The position numbers and the translations under genes are program-made. Source: Blautia hansenii (lineage in GTDB: Bacteria > Bacillota > Clostridia > Lachnospirales > Lachnospiraceae). Taken from it: a stretch of 64,000 nt of DNA. The notes beneath the pieces were generated by a model. It worked only from the letters and a program-made list of their open reading frames with translations. It ran no database searches and was not told the DNA's origin. The stretch lies in contig NZ_JAAITA010000007.1 in the NCBI RefSeq assembly GCF_013304445.1, positions 62,001-126,000 of the forward strand, in the 5' to 3' direction. Below are positions 17,332 to 25,687 of the stretch, piece after piece; the stretch's first letter is position 1; the number at the start of each line of letters is the position of its first letter.

Positions 17332-18477
17332 ATGAAGAAAAAAATGGTAATCCTTCTGCTTACCCTTGGTATTCTGGGAATGGCAGCCGGTTGTGGAGAC
17401 AAAAAAGCCGATACAGACAAGAAAGAAGAGACAGCAGAAGAATTTGTTCTGACAAATGACGACGGAAAAGTAGTGGCTGTAGATGTGGAAAATCTGGAAG
17501 ACTATATCACATTAGGAGAATACAAGAATCTGACCGTGGAGGAGAGGCCCAAGACAGAAATCTCGGACGAAGATGTGGATTCCAGCATTCATTATATGCT
17601 GCTGAACCAGTATGAACAGGTGGAAGTTACGGAGGACAGAGCTGTACAGAAGGAAGACACGGTAAATATCGACTATACCGGCTATATGGACGGCGAAGAG
17701 TTTGAAGGCGGTTCTGCAACCGGAGACGACTTGCTGATTGGTTCCGGCTCTTTTATCAGCGGTTTTGAGGACGGGCTTATCGGACACAAAAAGGGCGAAG
17801 AAGTTACTCTGGATTTGACTTTCCCAGAGGATTATCAAAACGAGGAAATGCAGGGAAAAGCCGTACAGTTTAAGGTAAAAATCAATAAAATTTCCCAGGC
17901 CCCGGAACTGATCGACGAATGGGTGGCGGCAAACACGGATTATAAGACTGTGGAAGAATATAAGGCAGCCCAGAAGGAACTGATGCAGAAGAGTGCAGAT
18001 GCAGATTATGAAAGTCAGGTGAAATCCGACTTGTTCTCCCTTGTTGTGGACGACACAGAGTTTAAAGACTATCCGGAAGATTTGTTGAAGGACACAAAAG
18101 AGAAAGTGAGAGAGCAGTTGGATTCCATGTATCAGGCCCAGGTTGGCATCAGTCTGGACGATTACATCAAACAGCAGGGTATTTCTGAGGAAGATGAGGA
18201 CAAAGCCCTGACTGAGCAGGCACAGAATTATCTGAAACAGAATCTGGTGGTGCAGGGGATCCTCAATGCAGAAGGCATTGAAATGACGGAAAAAGACTAT
18301 GAGGAAGAAGTGGAAAAATTTGCACAACTCAGCGGTTTTCCGGATGCCAAAACCATGCAGAGTTATTATTCTGACCAGAGTGTAATTAAGGAAAGTGTAC
18401 TTTGGAATCGTGCGTGTGATGTTCTGATGGAAACGGCTACTGTAAATGTAAAGGAAGCAGAAACAGGAGATGAGTAA
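17332..18477 (+). CDS. FKBP-type peptidyl-prolyl isomerase lipoprotein, trigger-factor-like
   Basis: A 381-residue lipoprotein with signal peptide and lipobox MAAGC. After an acidic linker comes a trigger-factor-like N-terminal strand region, an FKBP domain (TVNIDYTGYMDGEEFEGG, then GSFISGFEDGLIGHKKGEE, about residues 115-200), and a helical trigger-factor-like C-terminal arm. Ordinary trigger factor is cytoplasmic; this one is exported and anchored, so it should fold secreted proteins at the outer membrane face. The start at 17332 has GAGAGG upstream and begins the signal peptide. It ends three bases before a penicillin-binding protein gene, a likely client or partner. Confidence 0.85.
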   Translation: MKKKMVILLLTLGILGMAAGCGDKKADTDKKEETAEEFVLTNDDGKVVAVDVENLEDYITLGEYKNLTVEERPKTEISDEDVDSSIHYMLLNQYEQVEVTEDRAVQKEDTVNIDYTGYMDGEEFEGGSATGDDLLIGSGSFISGFEDGLIGHKKGEEVTLDLTFPEDYQNEEMQGKAVQFKVKINKISQAPELIDEWVAANTDYKTVEEYKAAQKELMQKSADADYESQVKSDLFSLVVDDTEFKDYPEDLLKDTKEKVREQLDSMYQAQVGISLDDYIKQQGISEEDEDKALTEQAQNYLKQNLVVQGILNAEGIEMTEKDYEEEVEKFAQLSGFPDAKTMQSYYSDQSVIKESVLWNRACDVLMETATVNVKEAETGDE

Positions 18478-18480
18478 TCT

Positions 18481-20583
18481 ATGGCAAAGAAAAAGGGTTC
18501 AAAGGTCAGAAAGAAAAGACACCTGCTGATACTGGAAATCGGGGGAGTTGCCGTACTGGCGGCTCTTGTGGCGGGTCTTGTTCTGTACAGAAACGTTTTT
18601 TCGGATACAAGAGATGCAGTTTTGGAAGAGTATATGGGGCTGATTGAAAAGAAGGAATACGAAAAAATGTATGACCTTCTGGATACGGCTTCACAGGAAA
18701 GTGTGCACAAAGAGGATTTTATCACCAGAAACAAGAATATTTACGAAGGTATTGAGGCAAAAGATATTACGCTGGACATTGCAGAAGAACAGGACACCAG
18801 CCAGCCTTTATCCTATCGCGTTACTATGGAAACCCTGGCTGGGGAAGTGACTTATGACGGAAATACCTTTTTTGAAAAAGAAAAGGGAACATGGCGTATT
18901 GTATGGGACGATTCCATGATTTTCCCGGATTTGGGAAAAGAGGATAAAGTCAGTGTGACTTCCCTGGAAGCAAAGCGGGGCAGTATTTATGACCGCAATG
19001 GCGTACTTCTGGCCGGACAGGGAACGGTGCAGTCAGTTGGTCTGGTGCCGGGGAAAATGAATGTGCAGGCAGAGGAAGATATCCAGGGAATTGCCGCTAT
19101 TTTGGGCACGACGCAGGAAAATATAGAAACGCAGCTTGCAGCTTCCTGGGTGAAAGAAGACAGCTTTGTGCCGTTAAAGGAAATGACACAAACCCAGCTT
19201 GACGAGCCTTACACCAGTCCGGAAGGAATTGCCACAGGCGCCAGTATACAGGATAAGCTGCTGGAGTATCCGGGCGTATTGATTACAGAGGCGGAAAGCA
19301 GAGTGTATCCTTACGGGGAAAGCACGTCCCATCTGTTGGGGTATGTGCAGCAGATTAATGCAGAAGAACTGGAAGAGATGAAAGACAAAGGCTATGATGA
19401 ACAGAGTGTCGTTGGCAAGAGCGGTCTGGAAAAACTCTATGAGGACCGTTTGAGAGCAAAAGAGGGGTACAAAATTTCCATTCTGGATTCTCAGGGGAAT
19501 GAGAAGACGGCTCTGGCTATGAAACCGGCCGAAGATGGCGAGGAAATCCATCTGACCATTGACATTCAGTGGCAGCAGAAGCTGTATGACGCATACAAAG
19601 AGGACAAAAGCTGTTCCGTGGTTATGAATCCCAAGTCCGGCGAGGTGCTGGCATTGGTTTCCACGCCATCTTTTAACAGCATGGATTTTGTGCTGGGCAT
19701 TTCTCAGACGAAATGGGATGAACTGAACAACAATCCGGACAAACCTATGTACAACAGGGTCAGGGAAACCTGGGCGCCGGGTTCCTCTTTTAAACCGGTG
19801 ACAGGAGCCGTGGGACTTACCACCGGGGCGTTTACGGCAGAGGAAGATTTCGGCGCCAGCGGATTATCCTGGCAGAAAGATGAAAGCTGGGGAAATTATA
19901 AGGTGACAACCCTGCACGAATACAATGGCGCGGTGCTGAAAAATGCACTGATTTATTCGGATAATATTTATTTTGCCAAGGCGGCTCTGAAAATCGGGGC
20001 AGATACCTTTGCAAAACAGCTGGATAAACTGGGATTCGGACAGGATATTCCTTTCGATATCGGCATGACATCCTCTCAGTATTCCAACGGGGATACTTTT
20101 GAGACAGAGGTGCAGCTGGCGGACAGCGGCTATGGACAGGGTCAGGTGCTGGTAAATCCCCTTCATCTGGCTTGTATCTATTCGGCATTTTTTAATGAGG
20201 GAAATATGATTTCGCCTTATCTGGAATACCAGGAAGGCAAGAACCCTTCTTACTGGGTGGAAAATGCGTTTACACCGGAAGCGGCGGCTACTATTTATGA
20301 GGACTTAAAAGAAGTGGTAAGCAATCCGGAGGGAACCGGACACAGCGCTGCACAGGTGGCAGGCGTGGCTCTTGCAGGAAAAACAGGAACTGCAGAAATC
20401 AAGGAATCCCAGGAGGATAAAGACGGAACAGAACTGGGCTGGTTCGCTGTGTATAACACAGAAGGTCTGGACGGTCAAACTGTGCTGATGCTGAACATGG
20501 TAGAAGACGTGAAAGGCAGAGGCGGCAGCGGCTATGTGGTAAACAAAGACGTGGAGGTCTGGAACCAGGTTCTGGCAGAATAG
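18481..20583 (+). CDS. Class B penicillin-binding protein with MecA-type N-terminal domain
   Basis: A 700-residue DD-transpeptidase that would cross-link peptidoglycan outside the membrane. Order: short basic N-terminus, membrane span (IGGVAVLAALVAGLVLY), an NTF2-like MecA_N domain (YMGLIEKKEYEKMYDLL, residues about 45-145), the PBP dimer domain (RGSIYDRNGVLLAGQG), and the transpeptidase with active-site GSSFKP (SxxK), YSDNIYF (SxN) and KTGTAE (KTG). MecA_N is found in PBP2a/PBP3-type enzymes, which often have low beta-lactam affinity; that property cannot be concluded here. It is translated from an AGGAG inside the end of the FKBP lipoprotein gene. Confidence 0.92.
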   Translation: MAKKKGSKVRKKRHLLILEIGGVAVLAALVAGLVLYRNVFSDTRDAVLEEYMGLIEKKEYEKMYDLLDTASQESVHKEDFITRNKNIYEGIEAKDITLDIAEEQDTSQPLSYRVTMETLAGEVTYDGNTFFEKEKGTWRIVWDDSMIFPDLGKEDKVSVTSLEAKRGSIYDRNGVLLAGQGTVQSVGLVPGKMNVQAEEDIQGIAAILGTTQENIETQLAASWVKEDSFVPLKEMTQTQLDEPYTSPEGIATGASIQDKLLEYPGVLITEAESRVYPYGESTSHLLGYVQQINAEELEEMKDKGYDEQSVVGKSGLEKLYEDRLRAKEGYKISILDSQGNEKTALAMKPAEDGEEIHLTIDIQWQQKLYDAYKEDKSCSVVMNPKSGEVLALVSTPSFNSMDFVLGISQTKWDELNNNPDKPMYNRVRETWAPGSSFKPVTGAVGLTTGAFTAEEDFGASGLSWQKDESWGNYKVTTLHEYNGAVLKNALIYSDNIYFAKAALKIGADTFAKQLDKLGFGQDIPFDIGMTSSQYSNGDTFETEVQLADSGYGQGQVLVNPLHLACIYSAFFNEGNMISPYLEYQEGKNPSYWVENAFTPEAAATIYEDLKEVVSNPEGTGHSAAQVAGVALAGKTGTAEIKESQEDKDGTELGWFAVYNTEGLDGQTVLMLNMVEDVKGRGGSGYVVNKDVEVWNQVLAE

Positions 20584-20614
20584 AAAGCAAGTAAATGAAA
20601 GAAGCAGTTATATG

Positions 20615-20639
20615 AGGCCGGGAGAAATCCCGGCCTTTT
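20615..20639 (+). terminator. Terminator after the penicillin-binding protein gene
   Basis: Arms AGGCCGGGA (20615-20623) and TCCCGGCCT (20628-20636) with a GAAA tetraloop, followed by T. Confidence 0.9.
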
Positions 20640-20650
20640 AAAATGAACAG

Positions 20651-20680
20651 TTGATTTCTATTATACCGATTGGTATAATA
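20651..20680 (+). promoter_or_regulatory. Promoter with overlapping TetR-type operator
   Basis: TTGATT at 20651-20656 and TATAAT at 20674-20679 are 17 bp apart. A perfect inverted repeat with 9-bp arms (TATTATACC at 20659-20667, GGTATAATA at 20672-20680, 4-bp gap) covers the spacer and the -10 box. It lies about 45 bp before the TetR gene, the position expected for autorepression. Confidence 0.75.
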
Positions 20681-20725
20681 AAGGCAGAGGCTTTAAGAAT
20701 ACGGAGTACAAAGGTGGTGACCATT

Positions 20726-21307
20726 ATGGACAACAGGGCGGAAATCCTGAATGCAGCTCTGGATTTATTTCATGCCAGGGGCTATGACGCTGTGGGAGTA
20801 CAGGAGATTGTAGAGCGGGCAGGCGTTACCAAACCGACCCTCTACTATTATTTCGGAAGTAAGCTGGGACTGTTGAAAAGTCTGTTGGAAACCGGCTACC
20901 AGATATTAGAGGCCGGTGTGCTGGAAGCGTCCAGGACAAAGGCGGGACTGCCGGAGGTCTTATATCAGGTGGCGAGAGTCTTTTTTGACTTTGCGGCTGC
21001 ACATGAGAAATTTTACCTGTTTATGCTGTCGCTGTTTTATTCGGGAAGAGAGAACGAGGCCTTTCAGGCTGTTTCTCCTTTTATTGAAAGCTATTATAAA
21101 ATTATTGTCGGCATTTTTGAAAATGCATCTTCCCAGCTGGGAAATATGCGGGGAAGGCAGCGGCTGTTTGCGGTGGGCTTTACAGGAATTTTGAATCACC
21201 ATATTATGACTGTAAGTTATGGACTTTCAGAAGAGGAAAAGTTTGAAATATCCAACGAAACCACTTATGAGATTGTGCGCCAGTTCTTATACGGAATTTA
21301 TTCATAG
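20726..21307 (+). CDS. TetR/AcrR family transcriptional regulator
   Basis: A 193-residue TetR protein with the N-terminal helix-turn-helix (ILNAALDLFHARGYDAVGVQ, then AGVTKPTLYYYFGSKLGLL) and a helical ligand domain. ATG at 20726 has AAGGTGG upstream and begins exactly where the family begins. A palindromic operator overlaps its promoter, and the next gene, a GH13 glycosidase, starts 16 bases after its stop, so it probably controls an alpha-glucan operon as well as itself. The effector is unknown. Confidence 0.88.
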   Translation: MDNRAEILNAALDLFHARGYDAVGVQEIVERAGVTKPTLYYYFGSKLGLLKSLLETGYQILEAGVLEASRTKAGLPEVLYQVARVFFDFAAAHEKFYLFMLSLFYSGRENEAFQAVSPFIESYYKIIVGIFENASSQLGNMRGRQRLFAVGFTGILNHHIMTVSYGLSEEEKFEISNETTYEIVRQFLYGIYS

Positions 21308-21323
21308 GCAGGAGGGAGTTATT

Positions 21324-22685
21324 ATGGCATGGTATGAAGATGCGGTGTTTTATCATATGTATCCAATCGGGATGACAGGTGCACCGAGAGAAAACAGAGA
21401 AGAAGGGGTGGTGCACCGGTTTGAAGAACTGGACAAATGGATTCCCCATGTGGCAGATATGGGATGTACAGCTATTTATATAGGACCGCTGTTTGAGTCC
21501 AGTACCCATGGCTATGATACCAGAGATTACAAAACAGTGGACCGCAGACTGGGGGACAATGAGGATTTCAAACGCTTTGTAAAGAAAGCCCATGAGGCCG
21601 GAATCAAGGTTGTTGTAGACGGCGTGTTCAATCACACGGGAAGAGAATTCTTTGCTTTTCAGGATATACAGAAAAACAGAGAAAATTCCCCTTACTGCAG
21701 CTGGTATAAGGGTGTAAACTTTGGATGGAACAGCCCTTATAATGACGGTTTTGGCTATGAAGCCTGGAGAAACTGTTTTGAACTGGTGAACTTGAATCTA
21801 TGGGAACCGGCTGTGCGGGAATACCTGTTGGGAGTCATTGATTTCTGGATCGATACGTTTGACATTGACGGTATTCGTCTGGATTGTGCAGACTGTCTGG
21901 AGTTCTCTTTTATGGAAGAAATGCGGAGAAGAACGCAGGCAAAGAAAGGGGATTTCTGGCTTATGGGCGAGGTGATTCACGGAGATTACAGCCGTTATAT
22001 CCGGGACGGACAGAGTATGCTCCACAGTGTTACCAATTACGAATTGCACAAGGGCCTTTATTCCGGACACAATGACCACAATTACTTTGAAATTGCCCAC
22101 ACCATCCGGCGGGAATTTGACGAAAACGGGGGCATTTATAAGGGGATGAAATTGTATTCTTTTGTGGATAACCACGATGTAGACCGAATCATCAGTAAGA
22201 TAAACGTAAAAGAACATATTTATCCCATTTATACCCTGCTGTTTACCCTTCCGGGAATTCCGTCTGTTTATTACGGCTCGGAGTGGGGGATTGAGGGGCG
22301 TAAAGAGGGCGGCAATGACAATCCCTTGCGGCCTGCGGCAGAGATTGAAAAAGTTCTGGAGGGGCAGAAAGATTCCCCTATTATGCATTGGTTCAAATGG
22401 CTGGGTGAGATGCACAAAACGTATCGGGAGTGTCTGGCCTACGGCAGATACCGAGAATTGCTGCTGACCAACCGGCAGTATGCGTTTGCCAGGTTTACAG
22501 ACAACCAGGCACTTCTGGTTGCTGTGAATAATGATGAGCAGGAAACAGAAGTCAGTATTCCGGTTCCATTTGCGGATAAGGTTTACATAAATTTAGAGAC
22601 AAAAGAGAAGGTTCCAGTGGAGAACGGAAGAGTACAGCTTAGGATAAAGCCAGCGGGAAGTATCCTGTTGGGAATCAATATTTAG
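21324..22685 (+). CDS. GH13 family alpha-glycosidase (alpha-amylase type)
   Basis: A 453-residue cytoplasmic alpha-amylase-family enzyme, with no signal peptide, expected to cut alpha-glucans or maltodextrins. The four GH13 regions are seen: VVVDGVFNHTG, DIDGIRLDCADCL (nucleophile Asp), FWLMGEVIHGDY (acid/base Glu) and SFVDNHDVDRI. A small beta domain ends the protein. GGAGGGA precedes the ATG at 21324; a longer frame to 21219 overlaps tetR and is not used. With glgB it points to intracellular glycogen or maltodextrin turnover. The exact specificity (amylase, cyclomaltodextrinase or glucosidase) is not resolved. Confidence 0.88.
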   Translation: MAWYEDAVFYHMYPIGMTGAPRENREEGVVHRFEELDKWIPHVADMGCTAIYIGPLFESSTHGYDTRDYKTVDRRLGDNEDFKRFVKKAHEAGIKVVVDGVFNHTGREFFAFQDIQKNRENSPYCSWYKGVNFGWNSPYNDGFGYEAWRNCFELVNLNLWEPAVREYLLGVIDFWIDTFDIDGIRLDCADCLEFSFMEEMRRRTQAKKGDFWLMGEVIHGDYSRYIRDGQSMLHSVTNYELHKGLYSGHNDHNYFEIAHTIRREFDENGGIYKGMKLYSFVDNHDVDRIISKINVKEHIYPIYTLLFTLPGIPSVYYGSEWGIEGRKEGGNDNPLRPAAEIEKVLEGQKDSPIMHWFKWLGEMHKTYRECLAYGRYRELLLTNRQYAFARFTDNQALLVAVNNDEQETEVSIPVPFADKVYINLETKEKVPVENGRVQLRIKPAGSILLGINI

Positions 22686-22713
22686 AGAAAAGGTATGAAA
22701 AGGGGAAGCGTTT

Positions 22714-24618
22714 ATGGGAAACAACATGAAGATTACAGAGCTGGACCGCTACTTGTTCGGTCAGGGAACACATTATGAAATTTATAAGCTGCTGGGGGCA
22801 CATCCGGGTACGCAGAGGAAGAAAGAGGGTGTTTTCTTTGCTGTATGGGCGCCTCATGCAAAGACTGTCTCTGTTGTAGGAGATTTTAACGGCTGGAATC
22901 CGGAAGTAAATGTGATGAAATGCGATAATGATATGGGAATTTATCAGCTGTTTATTCCTAAGGTGCGGGAAGGCGATATGTATAAATACTGCATTACTAC
23001 GCAGAAAGGTGAATTCTTATACAAATCCGACCCTTACGGTAATTTTTCGGAAATGCGTCCGGGCAATGCCTCTAAAGTTGTGAATCTGGAGGGATTCAAA
23101 TGGGGAGACACTGCATGGATGAAAAAACGGCAGCAGTTTGACCCCCAAAAAGACGCCATGTCCATCTATGAAGTGCATCCTGGTTCCTGGAAAAAGCACC
23201 CGGGCAGACAGGAAGAGGACCCGGGCTTTTACAATTACCGGGAACTGGCTCACGCACTGGCCGATTATGTGAAAGATATGGGCTACACCCATGTAGAACT
23301 TATGGGAATTGCAGAGCACCCCTTTGACGGTTCCTGGGGATACCAGGTTACTGGATATTATGCGCCTACCTCCCGTTACGGAACGCCGGAAGATTTCCGC
23401 TATTTCGTGAATTATATGCATAAACATAAAATCGGTGTCATTCTGGACTGGGTGCCGGCACATTTCCCAAAAGATGCCCATGGACTGGCAGAATTTGACG
23501 GAATGCCGACTTATGAATACGCAGACCCCAGAAAGGGAGAGCACCCGGATTGGGGAACCAAGGTGTTCGACTATGGGAAAAATGAGGTGAAGAATTTCCT
23601 CATTGCCAATGCCTTGTTCTGGATTCAGGAATTCCATATTGACGGACTCCGGGTAGACGCAGTGGCTTCTATGCTGTATCTGGACTATGGAAGAGAAAAC
23701 GGACAGTGGGTGCCAAATCAGTATGGGGAAAATAAGAATCTGGAGGCCATTGAATTTTTCCGGCACTTAAATTCAGTGGTTCTGGGAAAACACAAGGGAA
23801 CCGTCATGATTGCAGAGGAATCTACGGCATGGCCTATGGTGACAGGAAAGCCGGAGGACGGCGGCCTGGGATTCAGCCTGAAATGGAACATGGGCTGGAT
23901 GCACGATTTCCTGGAATACATGAAATTGGACCCGTATTTCCGCAAATATAATCATCACAAGATGACCTTTTCTACGTCCTATGCTTACAGCGAAAATTAT
24001 GTGCTGGTGTTGTCTCATGATGAGGTGGTACATCTGAAATGCTCTATGATTAGCAAGATGCCGGGACTGGGACAGGACAAGTTTGAAAACCTGAAAGCAG
24101 GCTATTCTTATATGATTGGCCACCCGGGAAAAAAACTGCTGTTTATGGGACAGGACTTCGGCCAGTATCAGGAATGGAGTGAGGCCAGGGAGTTAGACTG
24201 GTATCTGCTGGGGGAAGAAAGTCACCGGAAACTTCAGAATTATGTGAAGGCTCTTCTTACCATGTATAAAAAATATCCGGCGCTGTATGCCAATGACCAC
24301 AATCCACAGGGACTGGAATGGGTAAATGCCGATGACGCTTCAAGAAGTATTTACAGCTTTATCCGCTGGTCTCCTACAGGAAGAAATAACCTGTTGTTCG
24401 TGCTGAATTATACCCCTGTGGCAAGGGATGATTACCGGGTAGGTGTGCCGAAGAAAAAGCAGTATAAGCTGATTCTAAACAGCAAGGAACCGGAGTTTGG
24501 CGGAGATATCCATAAAGAACAGGTGGTGTATCGGGCTGTGAAAAAGGAATGTGACGGAAGAGAATTTTCCTTTGCGTATTCCCTGCCGGCTTATGGAGTG
24601 GCTGTATTCCAGTTCTGA
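22714..24618 (+). CDS. glgB: 1,4-alpha-glucan branching enzyme
   Basis: A 634-residue glycogen branching enzyme: N-terminal CBM48 module (GVFFAVWAPHAKTVSVVGDF and NGWNPEVNVM), GH13_9 catalytic barrel with DGLRVDAVASMLY (nucleophile), MIAEESTAWP (acid/base) and VLSHDEVVH, and the C-terminal beta domain. It creates alpha-1,6 branches in glycogen. AAGGGGAAG lies seven bases before the ATG. It closes the tetR-GH13-glgB operon. Other glg genes (glgC, glgA) are not in the window. Confidence 0.95.
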   Translation: MGNNMKITELDRYLFGQGTHYEIYKLLGAHPGTQRKKEGVFFAVWAPHAKTVSVVGDFNGWNPEVNVMKCDNDMGIYQLFIPKVREGDMYKYCITTQKGEFLYKSDPYGNFSEMRPGNASKVVNLEGFKWGDTAWMKKRQQFDPQKDAMSIYEVHPGSWKKHPGRQEEDPGFYNYRELAHALADYVKDMGYTHVELMGIAEHPFDGSWGYQVTGYYAPTSRYGTPEDFRYFVNYMHKHKIGVILDWVPAHFPKDAHGLAEFDGMPTYEYADPRKGEHPDWGTKVFDYGKNEVKNFLIANALFWIQEFHIDGLRVDAVASMLYLDYGRENGQWVPNQYGENKNLEAIEFFRHLNSVVLGKHKGTVMIAEESTAWPMVTGKPEDGGLGFSLKWNMGWMHDFLEYMKLDPYFRKYNHHKMTFSTSYAYSENYVLVLSHDEVVHLKCSMISKMPGLGQDKFENLKAGYSYMIGHPGKKLLFMGQDFGQYQEWSEARELDWYLLGEESHRKLQNYVKALLTMYKKYPALYANDHNPQGLEWVNADDASRSIYSFIRWSPTGRNNLLFVLNYTPVARDDYRVGVPKKKQYKLILNSKEPEFGGDIHKEQVVYRAVKKECDGREFSFAYSLPAYGVAVFQF

Positions 24619-24646
24619 TTTTCCTTGGAAAATTGGAGAAAAATAC

Positions 24647-24714
24647 AGGCTGTCGCACGAAACAGCAATCAGGAATGTATAAAGATTCTTGATATGCACT
24701 TAGTGCGACAGCCT
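24647..24714. repeat. 68-bp near-palindrome with nested stem, possible terminator or small repeat element
   Basis: Outer arms AGGCTGTCGCAC (24647-24658) and GTGCGACAGCCT (24703-24714) are perfect 12-bp complements; a second stem lies inside (ATCAGGAAT and ATTCTTGAT, one G-U), with 9-base internal loops on each side. The plus strand continues with A-rich rather than T-rich sequence, while the minus strand would end in a T-run, so it is an odd terminator for glgB. The rest of the 24619-24909 gap holds a 6-bp inverted repeat (24833-24849) and no clear promoter. Confidence 0.6.
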
Positions 24715-24909
24715 ATAAAAAATTAGCAATCCAGATAAATTGGATAAAATTACCAGTTGAAAAAAATCTGTGAGTGTGCTACGTTAGATATTACAAAGAA
24801 CAAGTTCTATTGCAAGTTTGCATTGATTCTTATCAGACGGTCTGTCTGAAAAATTCCTTATTTATTTTATGAAAACATGGATTTGTGCTACAGAGAAAAG
24901 AGAGTGAAA

Positions 24910-25677
24910 ATGAAGTATTTAACAGCGGTTCACACAGATGCGGGAGTGGGAAAGTGTACAAATCAGGACTCTGTGTTAATGGAAACAGCGGATACAGAGT
25001 ATGGACAGGTCTTGTTAGGCGCAGTCTGTGACGGTATGGGGGGCCTGGCAAAAGGGGAGGTCGCCAGCGCTATCCTGGTAAAGGCATTTTCCGGTTGGTT
25101 TCACAAAGAATTTCCGGAGATTCTTTATAAGGGAATGGAAGCTGATGCCATAAGAAACAGTTGGACAAGCCTGATTTTAGAACAGAATCAGAAGATAAGC
25201 GAATATGGATTGAATTGTAATGTGAGTTTGGGAACAACCGTGGCAGTCATGCTGCTTGTGGACAACATTTATTACATTATGAATGTGGGAGATTCCAGAG
25301 TCTATTATCTGAAGGAGGGAATTACCCAGATGACCGTTGACCAGACTTTTGTACAGAGGGAAATGGATTTGGGGAGGATGACTTTGGAAGAGGCCAGAAA
25401 TCATCCGAAGAGAAATGTGCTGCTGCAGTGTGTGGGAGCGAGCAGTGTCATAGAGCCTGATTTTTATGTGGGTGAGTTTGAGCGGAATTCCGTGTTCATG
25501 ATGTGTTCAGATGGATTTCGCCGTGTGATTCATCCGGAGGAATTCTATGAAAGGCTAAATCCGGCGTCCATGGCCACAGAAGAGAAGATGAAAGAAAAAG
25601 CGGTGTACTTCACAGAATTAAACAAAGCAAGAAGAGAAGATGACAACATTTCTGTGGTTTTGATTCGGGCATATTAG
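24910..25677 (+). CDS. PP2C-family protein serine/threonine phosphatase
   Basis: A 255-residue PPM/PP2C phosphatase, cytoplasmic and metal-dependent. Metal-binding motifs: NQDSVLM, AVCDGMGGLAKGEVAS, NVGDSRVYYL and the terminal REDDNISVVLI. It should reverse phosphorylation by the kinase encoded ten bases downstream. The start ATG at 24910 is where the PP2C fold begins; its ribosome binding site is weak (GAGAG). This is the first gene of the kinase-surface protein group. Confidence 0.92.
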   Translation: MKYLTAVHTDAGVGKCTNQDSVLMETADTEYGQVLLGAVCDGMGGLAKGEVASAILVKAFSGWFHKEFPEILYKGMEADAIRNSWTSLILEQNQKISEYGLNCNVSLGTTVAVMLLVDNIYYIMNVGDSRVYYLKEGITQMTVDQTFVQREMDLGRMTLEEARNHPKRNVLLQCVGASSVIEPDFYVGEFERNSVFMMCSDGFRRVIHPEEFYERLNPASMATEEKMKEKAVYFTELNKARREDDNISVVLIRAY

Positions 25678-25687
25678 GGGGATGACC

